From positions 186,001 to 250,000 of the forward strand of contig NZ_JAPTYD010000002.1 in assembly GCF_026913015.1 (NCBI RefSeq): DNA of 64,000 nt, written 5' to 3'. Below the pieces are notes generated by a model, which did not search any database, was not told the DNA's origin, and saw only the letters and a list, made by a program, of their open reading frames with translations. Below are positions 47,009-55,604 of the stretch, one piece after another. Source of the DNA: Paracoccus benzoatiresistens (lineage in GTDB: Bacteria > Pseudomonadota > Alphaproteobacteria > Rhodobacterales > Rhodobacteraceae). Both the position numbers and the translations under genes were made by a program. The stretch's first letter is position 1; every line of letters begins with the position of its first letter.

Positions 47009-48046
47009 TCAACGGCCCGCCGCGGTCTTGCCCTTGTGGAGGGGCACGGGCGTCCGATGATAATCCTTGAACCATTCGACATAGGCCCGGACGCCCTCAT
47101 CGACGGATGTTTGGGGGGCATAGCCGGTCAGGCGGCGCAGCAGACTGTTGTCGGCCCAGGTGGCCATCACGTCGCCGGGCTGCATCGGCAGCAGGACCTT
47201 TTGCGCCTCTTGGCCCGCGGCCGATTCGATGGCGGCGATGAAGTCCAGAAGCGGCACGGGCTGGCCATTGCCGATGTTGATGACCCGCCAGGGACCGACG
47301 GGCGACAGGCTGTCCCCCTCGACCGCGGGGCCGGTCGGCGGCACATCCATCAGCAGGCGGATGCCGCGCACCAGATCCTCGACATAGGTGAAGTCGCGCT
47401 TCATGTTCCCGTGGTTGAAGACCTTGATCGGCCGCCCTTCCAGGATCGCCGAGGTGAACAGATAGGGCGCCATGTCCGGGCGCCCCCAGGGGCCATAGAC
47501 CGTGAAGAAGCGGAACATGGTCGTCGGGATGTCGAACAGATGGGCATAGGCATGGGCCATCGCCTCGTTCGATTTCTTTGTCGCCGCGTAGAAGGACACC
47601 TGGGTATCGACCTTGTCCGTCTCGCGATACGGCATCTCGGTATTGGCCCCGTAGACGGAACTGGTCGAGGCCAGCAGAAGATGGTCGGGCTTGTGCGCCC
47701 GCGCCGCCTCCAGCAGCTCGAAGGTGCCGATCAGGTTCGATTCGACATAGGCGCGCGGATTGTCGATGGAATAGCGCACGCCCGCCTGGGCGGCCAGATG
47801 AACGACCACCTGGGGCCGTTCCCGGGCCATGATGTCGGCCAGCAGGCCCCCGGTCTCGACGCTGCCCCGGACCGCCATGTAATGGGGGTGCCGTTTCAGC
47901 AGGCTTTCCCGGTCGGCCTTCAGGCGGGGATCGTAATAATCGTTGTGATTGTCCAATCCTACGACGCGAAATCCCTCGGCCAGCAGCAATCGAGAGAGAT
48001 GATAGCCGATAAAGCCCGCCGCGCCGGTAACAAGAGCCGTCTTCAT
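47009..48046 (-). CDS. UDP-glucuronate 4-epimerase type SDR
   Basis: The 345-residue extended SDR makes UDP-galacturonate from UDP-glucuronate. The NAD motif GAAGFIGYHLSR is at the N-terminus, the catalytic set is TSSVYG and Y-A-A-T-K, and the conserved FFTVYGPWGRPDMAPYLF is typical of LpsL/GalE-like UDP-GlcA epimerases. It lies at the edge of the exopolysaccharide locus, separated from the left arm by a 225-base AT-richer spacer (48047-48271) that likely contains its promoter, so it is transcribed separately. Confidence 0.88.
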   Translation of the reverse strand: MKTALVTGAAGFIGYHLSRLLLAEGFRVVGLDNHNDYYDPRLKADRESLLKRHPHYMAVRGSVETGGLLADIMARERPQVVVHLAAQAGVRYSIDNPRAYVESNLIGTFELLEAARAHKPDHLLLASTSSVYGANTEMPYRETDKVDTQVSFYAATKKSNEAMAHAYAHLFDIPTTMFRFFTVYGPWGRPDMAPYLFTSAILEGRPIKVFNHGNMKRDFTYVEDLVRGIRLLMDVPPTGPAVEGDSLSPVGPWRVINIGNGQPVPLLDFIAAIESAAGQEAQKVLLPMQPGDVMATWADNSLLRRLTGYAPQTSVDEGVRAYVEWFKDYHRTPVPLHKGKTAAGR

Positions 48047-48271
48047 CCGATCACTCCAGTCATACCAGTTACAAGATCAATCTTGAACGAATGGCCGCGC
48101 GGATCTGAAAATCTTGTCCGTCAGCCATTGGAATTCAGTTCGTGCAAACCCGGAAGAAAGAGCAGTTTGTGACCATGGTTTCCGATCAACCGCCTGCGTC
48201 AATATGACTTCCGGGGCGCCATGCGTCAAAATATTTGTGCGCATGATTGCCCGGCATTCGCCGTTTTCATG

Positions 48272-48853
48272 TCAGGGCGGCTCGGGATGCGCAGGGCACG
48301 CACTGATCGCGGCTGCCCGCGCCGTCACCCGGCCGACCCAATCCGGCGCATCGCGATCGGTGGCCGACATGACCAGCGGCACGGCCGGCCATTCGATGGC
48401 AAAGCCGGGATCGTTCCAGCGCAGGACATGCTGAAGGGCGGGCACATGCGGCGCCGAGGTCGTATAGACGACCTGCGTGTCGGGCTTCAGCGTCAGGAAA
48501 CCATGTGCGCAGCCTGCCGGGACATAGAGCACTTCGTTCCCGCCCGCCGTCAGGGTCACGGCGCACCATGTCCCGAAGGATGGCGATCCGGGCCGGACAT
48601 CGGCGATCACGTCATGGATCGCGCCGGCGACGCAGGTCACCAGCTTTGCTTCGGCATGGGGGGCGGCCTGCCAGTGCAGGCCGCGCAGGGTGAAGGGCGC
48701 CGGGCTTGCCGATTGGTTGACCTGCGCGATCTCGACCGGAAGCCCGGCCTCCTGCATCGAGGCCCGGCAGAACAGCCGCGAAAACGTGCCGCGCTGATCC
48801 GCAAAGGACGGCGGGCTGACCAGCCGAGCGCCGTCGACGGGAAGGTCTGTCAT
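48272..48853 (-). CDS. RmlC-like dTDP-sugar epimerase family protein
   Basis: The 193-residue cupin follows the RmlC family: LRGLHWQ with the catalytic histidine, SPSFGTW and CAHGFLTL, and the end RWNDPGFAIEWP. The tyrosine expected in the segment Y-x-T-x-x-Y-x-P is replaced: the text reads SAPHVPALQH. Activity may therefore be a single epimerisation or other. The ATG at 48853 overlaps the upstream SDR stop by ATGA, so it is the last gene of the left arm. Confidence 0.82.
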   Translation of the reverse strand: MTDLPVDGARLVSPPSFADQRGTFSRLFCRASMQEAGLPVEIAQVNQSASPAPFTLRGLHWQAAPHAEAKLVTCVAGAIHDVIADVRPGSPSFGTWCAVTLTAGGNEVLYVPAGCAHGFLTLKPDTQVVYTTSAPHVPALQHVLRWNDPGFAIEWPAVPLVMSATDRDAPDWVGRVTARAAAISACPAHPEPP

Positions 48854-49767
48854 GCGCATGACAGATCCTGCCTTGCGGGGGACAGCAGAAGATCGCGCAA
48901 ACCGTCTTCGAGCGCGACCCTGGGCTGCCAGCCGGGTAGAAGCGGCTGGCGCCACAGCCTCATCACCGTGCCCGGCAGGTAATCGAGCGCCCCGAACCGG
49001 ACCCCCAGCGGGCGCCCCGCGACCCGTTCCATCAGCGCCACGATCTCGCGCAGTTGCCGGGGATTTCCACCCCGCAGCGCCCAGCTTTGCGACGCGTCCA
49101 GGGTGCCGTCCCACAGGCCCTGGGCCGCCGCCAGGAAACCTGCGGCCAGATCGCGGACATGGATCAGGTCAAGCTCCTGCTTGCCTGGCGACAGGTCGAT
49201 GGTCCGGCCGGTGCGATGGCACTCGACCAGCTGGCTGACCAGCCGGCCGCGCCTGTCGTTCGGGCCATAGCTGTCGGCGACCTTGAGAACCATGGTGCGA
49301 AAGCCGAAGCGCAGGGCGTAATGGGCCAGGATGTCGCCAAAGGCCTGCTTGGTGGCCGCATAAAGCCCGTTGGGAACGTAATCCTCGGTTTCCGCGGCGT
49401 GCTGCCATTGGCTGCCGGCCGCGACGAAGACACGGCAGGGCGTCGGCAGCAGCAATTCCAGCAGGGCGGTGCCGAAACCGATATTGGCCTCGATCATCCG
49501 TTCCGCCGCACCGGCCGCGGTATCGGGCAGATAGCTTGCGGCAAGATGGATCACCGCATCGGGCGGCCGGTCTTCGATCCTGTCGCGCAGGGCGGAAAGG
49601 CCCGGCTGGATGGGAACAAGATCCAGTTGCGGCAGGGTGGCGGCCAGCATCTCGCGGCGCGGGCCGGGCCGGACGGGAGCGATGACCTCGATCCCCGCGG
49701 CGACAGCCTGCCTTGCAACCTCGCCGCCCGCAAACCCGGTTGCCCCGGTCAAGACGATGCGCTTCAT
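48850..49767 (-). CDS. NAD-dependent epimerase/dehydratase family SDR
   Basis: The 305-residue protein has the NAD motif GATGFAGGEVARQA, a Y-A-A-T-K active-site tyrosine and lysine (GLYAATKQAFGDIL), and GPNDRRGRLV in the substrate part. This is an extended SDR for a nucleotide sugar, perhaps a reductase or 4-epimerase acting on a 4-keto sugar. It is coupled to the RmlC-like gene by ATGA, and follows the acyltransferase by 24 bases. Confidence 0.85.
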   Translation of the reverse strand: MKRIVLTGATGFAGGEVARQAVAAGIEVIAPVRPGPRREMLAATLPQLDLVPIQPGLSALRDRIEDRPPDAVIHLAASYLPDTAAGAAERMIEANIGFGTALLELLLPTPCRVFVAAGSQWQHAAETEDYVPNGLYAATKQAFGDILAHYALRFGFRTMVLKVADSYGPNDRRGRLVSQLVECHRTGRTIDLSPGKQELDLIHVRDLAAGFLAAAQGLWDGTLDASQSWALRGGNPRQLREIVALMERVAGRPLGVRFGALDYLPGTVMRLWRQPLLPGWQPRVALEDGLRDLLLSPARQDLSCA

Positions 49768-49791
49768 GCGGTCCCCCTCCCTCGGGTCATG

Positions 49792-50880
49792 TCAGGCTCC
49801 GATCAGAAGCCGTGAATATCTGCCCGCGACCACCCGGACCGTGACGACCAGAAGGCAGCAAAGGCCAAGCGACAGGACAAAGATCACCGGAATGGCCAGC
49901 AGCGGGTATGCCATCATCCCGTCGTCGCCCAGGATCACCCGAAGCCCCTTCAGGATGATGCGGATGATCAGGGCGTGCAGGAAATACACGGCGAAGGCCA
50001 TGTCCGCGATCCAGCACAACGCCCGCTTCAGCCCCGCACTGGCGATCGGCCGCACCCGCGCCAGCAGCGCCACGATCGCAATGCCGCTGGCGATGCGCTG
50101 GATATAGAACATCGTTTCCCGAAGATCGGTGATCCCGACATCCAGGATATTGTGGCGATACATCAGGAAGACGATGACCGTCGCCGCAAGGCTGATGCCC
50201 CACAGCAGGCGCTGGCGGCGCGTGGCCCAGTCGATCCAGCGGTCCAGATCCGATCCGATCACCAGGGCCACTACATAGGCGCCGGTGAAATAAAGGATGG
50301 TCCAAACCGTGAGATCCGTCCCCTCGCGCGAGAAGACCAGGGGCATCAGCGACAGCAGGACGGTCAGCCAGCGCAGCCGGGCATCCCGCACGATCCACAG
50401 CAGCAGCGGGCTTATCAGATACAGGAACAGGATGACCGGGATATACCACAGGACATAGATCGCCTCTCCGAACAGCACGTTGTGGACGATCTGGCCCGGC
50501 AGGGTCCGGGCGCTGTCATGGCTCCGTCCCGCCCAGGCCACGAGCAGCGTCAGCCCGACCGAGACGACGACATAGGGCAGCAGGACATTGCGGATGCGCC
50601 CCGACAGGAATTTCCACCGCCCCTTCCGCCACAGCGCGTGGGCATAGACGATCCCCGAAATCATGGTGAAATAGACAGTCGCATTGTGGAACAGGGTGTC
50701 GTTCAACGCGAAGACGGCGTTCGAATCGTCCTCCAGCGGGTGGCCGCCGCGGAAGAAATAGGTTCGCCCCGAATGCAGAAACACGATCATCAGGATCGCG
50801 AGACCCCGGAACTGGTCCAGCGCGGCAAGCCGCCTGGCAAGTCCTGCCGGCGGAACGGGAAAGGCTTGCACCTGGCCCAT
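49792..50880 (-). CDS. Acyltransferase 3 family membrane protein
   Basis: The 362-residue protein has about ten hydrophobic helices and begins ALDQFRGLAILMIVFLHSG, the active-site histidine of the acyltransferase 3 family after a D-x-x-R-G motif. Such proteins add O-acetyl or similar groups to extracellular polysaccharide. An upstream in-frame ATG (50937) would overlap the aminotransferase stop and add 19 residues. I prefer 50880 but cannot decide. Confidence 0.87.
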   Translation of the reverse strand: MGQVQAFPVPPAGLARRLAALDQFRGLAILMIVFLHSGRTYFFRGGHPLEDDSNAVFALNDTLFHNATVYFTMISGIVYAHALWRKGRWKFLSGRIRNVLLPYVVVSVGLTLLVAWAGRSHDSARTLPGQIVHNVLFGEAIYVLWYIPVILFLYLISPLLLWIVRDARLRWLTVLLSLMPLVFSREGTDLTVWTILYFTGAYVVALVIGSDLDRWIDWATRRQRLLWGISLAATVIVFLMYRHNILDVGITDLRETMFYIQRIASGIAIVALLARVRPIASAGLKRALCWIADMAFAVYFLHALIIRIILKGLRVILGDDGMMAYPLLAIPVIFVLSLGLCCLLVVTVRVVAGRYSRLLIGA

Positions 50881-50929
50881 GCCCCGTTCCGGCGGGCCGG
50901 GTCTGGGCGGCCCCCGCGTGACCGCAGGC

Positions 50930-52096
50930 TCAGGCATTCGCCTGGTCCAGCACCTCGGCGACGCCCTGGGCCATGTCGTGCATGTCCGGGGCCGACCAGC
51001 TGGGATCGACCAGGAAGGCAAGGCTGGTTTCCCCCAGGGCCTGGGCGACCGGCAGGGGCGCCGCCGGTCCGATATTGCGCGAGGCGAATGTCCCTTCGCG
51101 ATAAATCTCGGAGCAGCTTCCGCTGAAGGCGGTCAGCCCCCGCTCGGCCAGGCTGTCGAGGATGCGCTGGCGCGTCCAGCCGGGACGCAGCCGTTCCGGG
51201 CGCAGGAAGGCATAGAAGCGGTAATAGGCATGGGTCAGCCCCGCCTCGGGCAAGGGCACCCGCAGGCCGGGCAGCGCGGCAAAGGCGTCCGCCAGGATCA
51301 TCGCGTTGCGCGTGCGGATCGCGCGCCATTCCGGCAGGCGCTGCAACTGGACCAGCCCAAGCGCCGCCGAGGGGCCGGTCATGCGCAGGTTCGTGCCCGG
51401 GCCCGCGGCATGAAGCCAGCGAAAGCCCGGCGGATGATCCTGGCGCAGCGTCTCGGCACGCGACTTGCCGTGATCCTTGAAGGACCACAGCCTTTCGTAA
51501 AGCGCCTCGTCGTCGGTCAGGATCATGCCGCCTTCGCCGCCGGTGGTCATGATCTTGTCCTGGCAGAAGGACAATGAGGCCAGCGTGCCGAAGCGCCCGA
51601 CATGCGTGTCGCCGATCATCGCGCCATGGGCCTGCGCGCAATCCTCCATCACCCACAGCCCATGCCGTTCGGCCAGGGCCATGATGCCGGGCATGTCGCA
51701 GGGCCAGCCCGCCAGATGGACGGGGATGATGCCGCGGGTGCGGGGGGTGATCAGCGGCTCGATGGTCCGGGGCGTGATGTTCTGGCTGTCGGGATCGACA
51801 TCGGCAAAGACCGGCACGCCCCCCGCCAGAAGCACGCAACTGGCCGAGCTGATGAAGCTGCGCGGGGTCACGATCACCTCGTCGCCGGGCTGCAGGTCCA
51901 GGGCATAAAGGGCCGCGTCCATGGTCACGCTGCCATTGGCCATGGCGATGGCAAAGCGCGCGCCGGTGGCCTGCACATAGGCCTGCTCGAATGCGGTCAC
52001 ATCCGGGCCGGTCCAGGCATTGACCCGGCCCGAGCGCAGCACGGCCGCGACGGCCTCGATCTGTTCGTCGTCATAAATGGGCCAGCGGGCGGCCAT
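50930..52096 (-). CDS. DegT/DnrJ/EryC1/StrS family aminotransferase
   Basis: The 388-residue PLP enzyme puts an amino group on a nucleotide-linked keto sugar. Motifs are MANGSVTMDAALYAL for the phosphate, VMEDCAQAHGA, and the PLP lysine in LSFCQDKIMTTGGEGGM. Together with the downstream formyltransferase it indicates an N-formylated amino sugar. It lies 9 bases after the PIG-L gene. Confidence 0.92.
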   Translation of the reverse strand: MAARWPIYDDEQIEAVAAVLRSGRVNAWTGPDVTAFEQAYVQATGARFAIAMANGSVTMDAALYALDLQPGDEVIVTPRSFISSASCVLLAGGVPVFADVDPDSQNITPRTIEPLITPRTRGIIPVHLAGWPCDMPGIMALAERHGLWVMEDCAQAHGAMIGDTHVGRFGTLASLSFCQDKIMTTGGEGGMILTDDEALYERLWSFKDHGKSRAETLRQDHPPGFRWLHAAGPGTNLRMTGPSAALGLVQLQRLPEWRAIRTRNAMILADAFAALPGLRVPLPEAGLTHAYYRFYAFLRPERLRPGWTRQRILDSLAERGLTAFSGSCSEIYREGTFASRNIGPAAPLPVAQALGETSLAFLVDPSWSAPDMHDMAQGVAEVLDQANA

Positions 52097-52105
52097 GGTG
52101 TTCCC

Positions 52106-52795
52106 TCATGCAAGCAGGCGGATGGCGACAAAGGCTTCGGCGGCGGGACGATGAACGGTCGCGCCGCGCAGCGTGGCAAGCGCGCGGATGGTTTCGACCG
52201 ACCGTTCATGCGGGGCCGGACGGTGCTGGGATGCGAATTGCCCGAAGGCCGCCAGCTTGCGGTCGATGGTGGCCGAGATGTCCACGAAGCAGTTCGGCAG
52301 AAAGGCGGGCGTCAGATAGGGGGCGTTCCAGTTGGTTTCCGACAGCGTTTCGTAGGCCAGGATCGCCGTCGGAAAGCGCGCCTGATGCGGACGCGAGGCC
52401 ACCATCCCGGACAGGAAGGCCAGTTGGTGGTCCAGATGGATGTCGCCCGGATGGGGCAGGAAGATCGTCGCCGGGTCGATCCGGCGCACCAGGGCGCCAA
52501 GGCTGTCATTCGCCTCGGCATGGGACACGGTGTCCAGCGCGGCGGCGGGCAGGTCCAGCCAATGCGTCTCGGCCACGCCAAGCGTCTGGTGGGCCTGTCG
52601 CGCCTCGTCCCGGACGGTGCCGACCTGACGGGCGTCGAAGCGCGGCGGGCGGCCGGCGGTCAGCACGGCGACATGGACGGGGGCGCCTTCGTCGGCCAGC
52701 CGGGCCATGGTGCCGCCGACGCCCAGAACCTCGTCATCGGGGTGGGGGGCGATGATCAGGACAGGGCCTGCTGCGGCAAGATCGATCAAGGGCAT
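52106..52795 (-). CDS. PIG-L family deacetylase
   Basis: The 229-residue zinc-dependent hydrolase has the signature APHPDDEVLG and LPHPGDIHLDHQ, the two zinc-binding motifs of the LmbE/PIG-L family, which removes N-acetyl groups from sugars. In this operon it could deacetylate an N-acetylated precursor before formylation. It overlaps the formyltransferase gene end by 10 bases. Confidence 0.9.
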   Translation of the reverse strand: MPLIDLAAAGPVLIIAPHPDDEVLGVGGTMARLADEGAPVHVAVLTAGRPPRFDARQVGTVRDEARQAHQTLGVAETHWLDLPAAALDTVSHAEANDSLGALVRRIDPATIFLPHPGDIHLDHQLAFLSGMVASRPHQARFPTAILAYETLSETNWNAPYLTPAFLPNCFVDISATIDRKLAAFGQFASQHRPAPHERSVETIRALATLRGATVHRPAAEAFVAIRLLA

Positions 52796-53694
52796 GGGCC
52801 ACTCCGAAAGCGGGCGTGAATCTTTGGCATCGGGCCGTCGTAATCCAGCAGGTCCAGGCAGCGCCCGTCGCCGCAGAGCACGGTGACCGCGTGGCCGACC
52901 GCCTGAACCTGGCCGGGCAGGCCGATGTGATATCCTTCGCGCGCGGAAAGGCGGGCCGCGCGGATGCAGCGCCGGCCCGTATCGTCAAAGGTGAAGGCGG
53001 CCGGATAGGGCGGCGAGACGGCGCGGATCAGCCGCTCGATCTGCGCTGCGGGCGCCGTCCAGTCGATCATCCCGTCCTGCGGCTCGCGTTTGGCGCAGAG
53101 CGTGGCAAGGTCGTGGTCCTGCACGGTCCGGGGCCGTTCGCCGCGTTCCAGCCGCCCCATCAGGTCGATCACCAGCGGCACCATCGCGCCTACGGCCCGG
53201 TCATACAGGCTGCGCGCGGTGTCCCGGCCGGCGTCGATCGGGAACAGCGCCTGCGCGGCGATGTCGCCGCTGTCGGTGCCCTCGTCCAGCCACAACAGCG
53301 TGGCGCCGCCCTGCGTTTCGCCGCAGAGGATCTGCCAGGGGATCACGCCGCGTCCCCGCATCCGCGGCAGGGCCGAGGGATGGAAGCCGATGCAGCCCAG
53401 GGCGGGGATGGCGCGGAATTCCGCCCCGCACAGCTGCGACCAGCCGATCACCAGCGCCAGGTCGGGCGCGGCGGCGCGCAGGGCCGCAAGCGTGTCGGGC
53501 GCATTGCTGCGGGCGGTTTCATGAACGGGAATGCCATGGCGGGCGGCGATCGGCCGCAGGTCGGCAAAGTCCGAATGATTCGCGGCACGATCCAGCGGCA
53601 GCGTCATCACCAGGACCGGCGCATGTCCGGCCGCGCAAAGCCCGTCAAGCGCGCGTGCCGAGCCCTCGACGGCGCCAACAAAGACTGTTCTCAT
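52786..53694 (-). CDS. Sugar N-formyltransferase family protein
   Basis: The 302-residue protein belongs to the methionyl-tRNA/UDP-sugar formyltransferase fold. The folate-site element GFHPSALPRMRGRG and the catalytic aspartate in DEGTDSGDIAAQ are present. Its context with an aminotransferase points to a nucleotide-sugar formyltransferase, not tRNA formylation. It overlaps the sugar transferase gene by 4 bases. Confidence 0.87.
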   Translation of the reverse strand: MRTVFVGAVEGSARALDGLCAAGHAPVLVMTLPLDRAANHSDFADLRPIAARHGIPVHETARSNAPDTLAALRAAAPDLALVIGWSQLCGAEFRAIPALGCIGFHPSALPRMRGRGVIPWQILCGETQGGATLLWLDEGTDSGDIAAQALFPIDAGRDTARSLYDRAVGAMVPLVIDLMGRLERGERPRTVQDHDLATLCAKREPQDGMIDWTAPAAQIERLIRAVSPPYPAAFTFDDTGRRCIRAARLSAREGYHIGLPGQVQAVGHAVTVLCGDGRCLDLLDYDGPMPKIHARFRSGPCP

Positions 53695-54293
53695 GCGGGG
53701 ATCCCCTGCGCGGCGAGCCATTGCTGCGCCACAGAAAGCCTCTCGGGATGCGGATGTTCGCCCCGCAGCGCCACGGCGACGGTCTCGACCAGGATGCGCA
53801 GGTCCAGCATGGTCGAGCGGTGGTCCACATACCACAGGTCCAGGGCCAGCTTCTGCGCATCATCCAGGCGGGTGTTGCCGCTGACCTGCGCCCAGCCTGT
53901 CAGGCCCGGCGCGACCATGCAGCGGCGGCGGCCTGCCTCTCCGAAGCCTGCGATGGTTTCGGGCAGCAGGGGCCGCGGCCCCACCAGCGCCATGTCGCCG
54001 CGCAGGATCAGCACAAGCTGCGGCAGCTCGTCCAGCCGCAGCCGGCGGATCAGCCTGGACATGGGAATCTGGCGCAGGTGATCGGGCAGCAGCCTGCCGT
54101 CGGGCCCGCGCTCCTCGGTCATGGTGCGAAACTTGACGATGGTGAAGGGCCGCGCGCTCCGGCCCTGCCTGACCTGCCGGAAGAACACCGGCCTGCCGAT
54201 CCGCAGGCATATGAGAATCCAGGTAATCCCCTGAAAAGGCAAGGTTGCAATAAACAGAATGGAGGCAAGAAACAATTCGACAGGGCGACTCAT
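53691..54293 (-). CDS. Undecaprenyl-phosphate sugar-1-P transferase (initiating glycosyltransferase)
   Basis: The 200-residue protein of the bacterial sugar transferase (WcaJ/PglC) type starts exopolysaccharide repeat synthesis on the lipid carrier. One hydrophobic helix at the N-terminus (VELFLASILFIATLPFQG) is followed by a cytosolic domain with KFRTM, RLRLDELPQL, GDMALVGPRP and PGLTGWAQVSG. It is the first gene of the left arm. The ATG at 54293 is preferred over a TTG five codons upstream. Confidence 0.93.
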   Translation of the reverse strand: MSRPVELFLASILFIATLPFQGITWILICLRIGRPVFFRQVRQGRSARPFTIVKFRTMTEERGPDGRLLPDHLRQIPMSRLIRRLRLDELPQLVLILRGDMALVGPRPLLPETIAGFGEAGRRRCMVAPGLTGWAQVSGNTRLDDAQKLALDLWYVDHRSTMLDLRILVETVAVALRGEHPHPERLSVAQQWLAAQGIPA

Positions 54294-54437
54294 GACCAAC
54301 CGATACAACCAAGAGAACTTTCGGCTCTACATTTTCAAGGATAGGCATTTTTTTTATCGCCATGCAACAATTTAGCGATAGTATGGGGTCGGTAAAGATT
54401 TCCGGACGGCCCCGAAGCTGCGGTTGAACTGGGTTTT
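54294..54437. promoter_or_regulatory. Divergent promoter region of the exopolysaccharide locus
   Basis: The 144-base spacer is clearly richer in A and T than its neighbours (for example ATTTTTTTTATC, AACAATTTAGCGATAG) and separates the two arms. It should hold both promoters, but I cannot place boxes with confidence. Confidence 0.6.
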
Positions 54438-55604
54438 GTGAAGATGGCGTTTGTTACGCATGTTGTTACCGGTACGAATGTTGGTGGGGCTGAAATCATG
54501 CTTTACCGTTATTTGCGCGCCCTGGGTGACAAGGGCCTTGATCACCATGTAATTTCGCTTTTGCCGCACGGCCCCGTTTCCGAAAGGATTTCGGAACTGG
54601 GGGTGTCGGTTTCCACGCTTGGAATGCGCAATCTGGCCTCGGCCCCGGCGGCGGTGCTGCGGTTGGCGCGGCATCTTGACCGGAGCCGGCCCGATCTTGT
54701 CCACGGCTGGATGTATCACGGCTGCCTGGTTTCAACTCTTGCGCGCAAATTGATGCACCATAAACCGGCACTGGTCTGGGGCATTCACCATTCCCTGGCC
54801 GATCTTGGAAATGAAAAACCAGCAACCCGCGTGATTCTGCGAATCATGGCGAGAATGTCTCCGGCAGTAGACCATATTACCTATTGCTCGCAGGCCGCGC
54901 GCCAGCAGCATCGGCGAATCGGGTTTTCCGACCGGAACGATGTTCTGATTCCCAATGCCATCGACTGCGGGGAATTCCGCCCCGACCCCCAGGCCGCCGG
55001 TCGGCTGCGCTCGCTGTGCGGCATCGGTCCGGACAGCCTGCTGGTCGGCAATGTCGCCCGCGCCCACCCGATGAAGGACCATGTCTCGCTGGTGCGGGCG
55101 GTCGCGCTGCTGCGCGAGCGGGACCTGGACGTGCATCTTGTCCTGATCGGCAACGGCCATGCCGGCGGCCCCGCCGAGGCCGAGGCCCGGCGCCTTGGCA
55201 TCGCCGCCCACCTGACCACCCTGCCCGCCCGGGACGACATCCCGCAACTGATGCCGGGGCTCGACCTCTTCGTGCTGTCCTCGGCCTGGGGCGAGGCGCA
55301 GTCGCTGGCCCTGGGCGAGGCGATGGCATCCTGCGTGCCCTGCGTCACGACCGACATGGGCGACTGCGCCTGGATGGTGGGCGATGCGCGGCTGGTGGTG
55401 CCGCCCGCGCAGCCCCAGGCCCTGGCCGACGCGATGGCCCGCGTGCTGGCCCTCCCCCCCGAGGATCGCCGCCAGATCGGCCGCGAGGCCCGGCAAAGGG
55501 TCGAAGCGCAGCTTTCCCTGGATGTCTATACCAGCGATCACGCCAAGGCCTATCGCGCGGCCACGGCACATCGCCTGTCCACCCTGTCCGAGGTTCCGAC
55601 ATGA
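54438..55604 (+). CDS. Glycosyltransferase family 4 protein
   Basis: The 388-residue cytosolic enzyme has GT-B folds with TNVGGAEIMLYRYLRAL at the N-terminus and the C-terminal nucleotide-sugar part SSAWGEAQSLALGEAMASCV (E-x7-E type). It adds a sugar to the growing lipid-linked unit, and the specific sugar is unknown. The GTG at 54438 is followed by an ATG two codons later, and either may be used. It is the first gene of the right arm and is coupled by ATGA to the next. Confidence 0.92.
   Translation: MKMAFVTHVVTGTNVGGAEIMLYRYLRALGDKGLDHHVISLLPHGPVSERISELGVSVSTLGMRNLASAPAAVLRLARHLDRSRPDLVHGWMYHGCLVSTLARKLMHHKPALVWGIHHSLADLGNEKPATRVILRIMARMSPAVDHITYCSQAARQQHRRIGFSDRNDVLIPNAIDCGEFRPDPQAAGRLRSLCGIGPDSLLVGNVARAHPMKDHVSLVRAVALLRERDLDVHLVLIGNGHAGGPAEAEARRLGIAAHLTTLPARDDIPQLMPGLDLFVLSSAWGEAQSLALGEAMASCVPCVTTDMGDCAWMVGDARLVVPPAQPQALADAMARVLALPPEDRRQIGREARQRVEAQLSLDVYTSDHAKAYRAATAHRLSTLSEVPT

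Noticed and set aside
46704..47121. Several short frames in the spacer before the UDP-glucuronate epimerase gene
   Set aside because: No signal peptide, no ribosome binding site and no recognisable sequence; most run into the epimerase gene.
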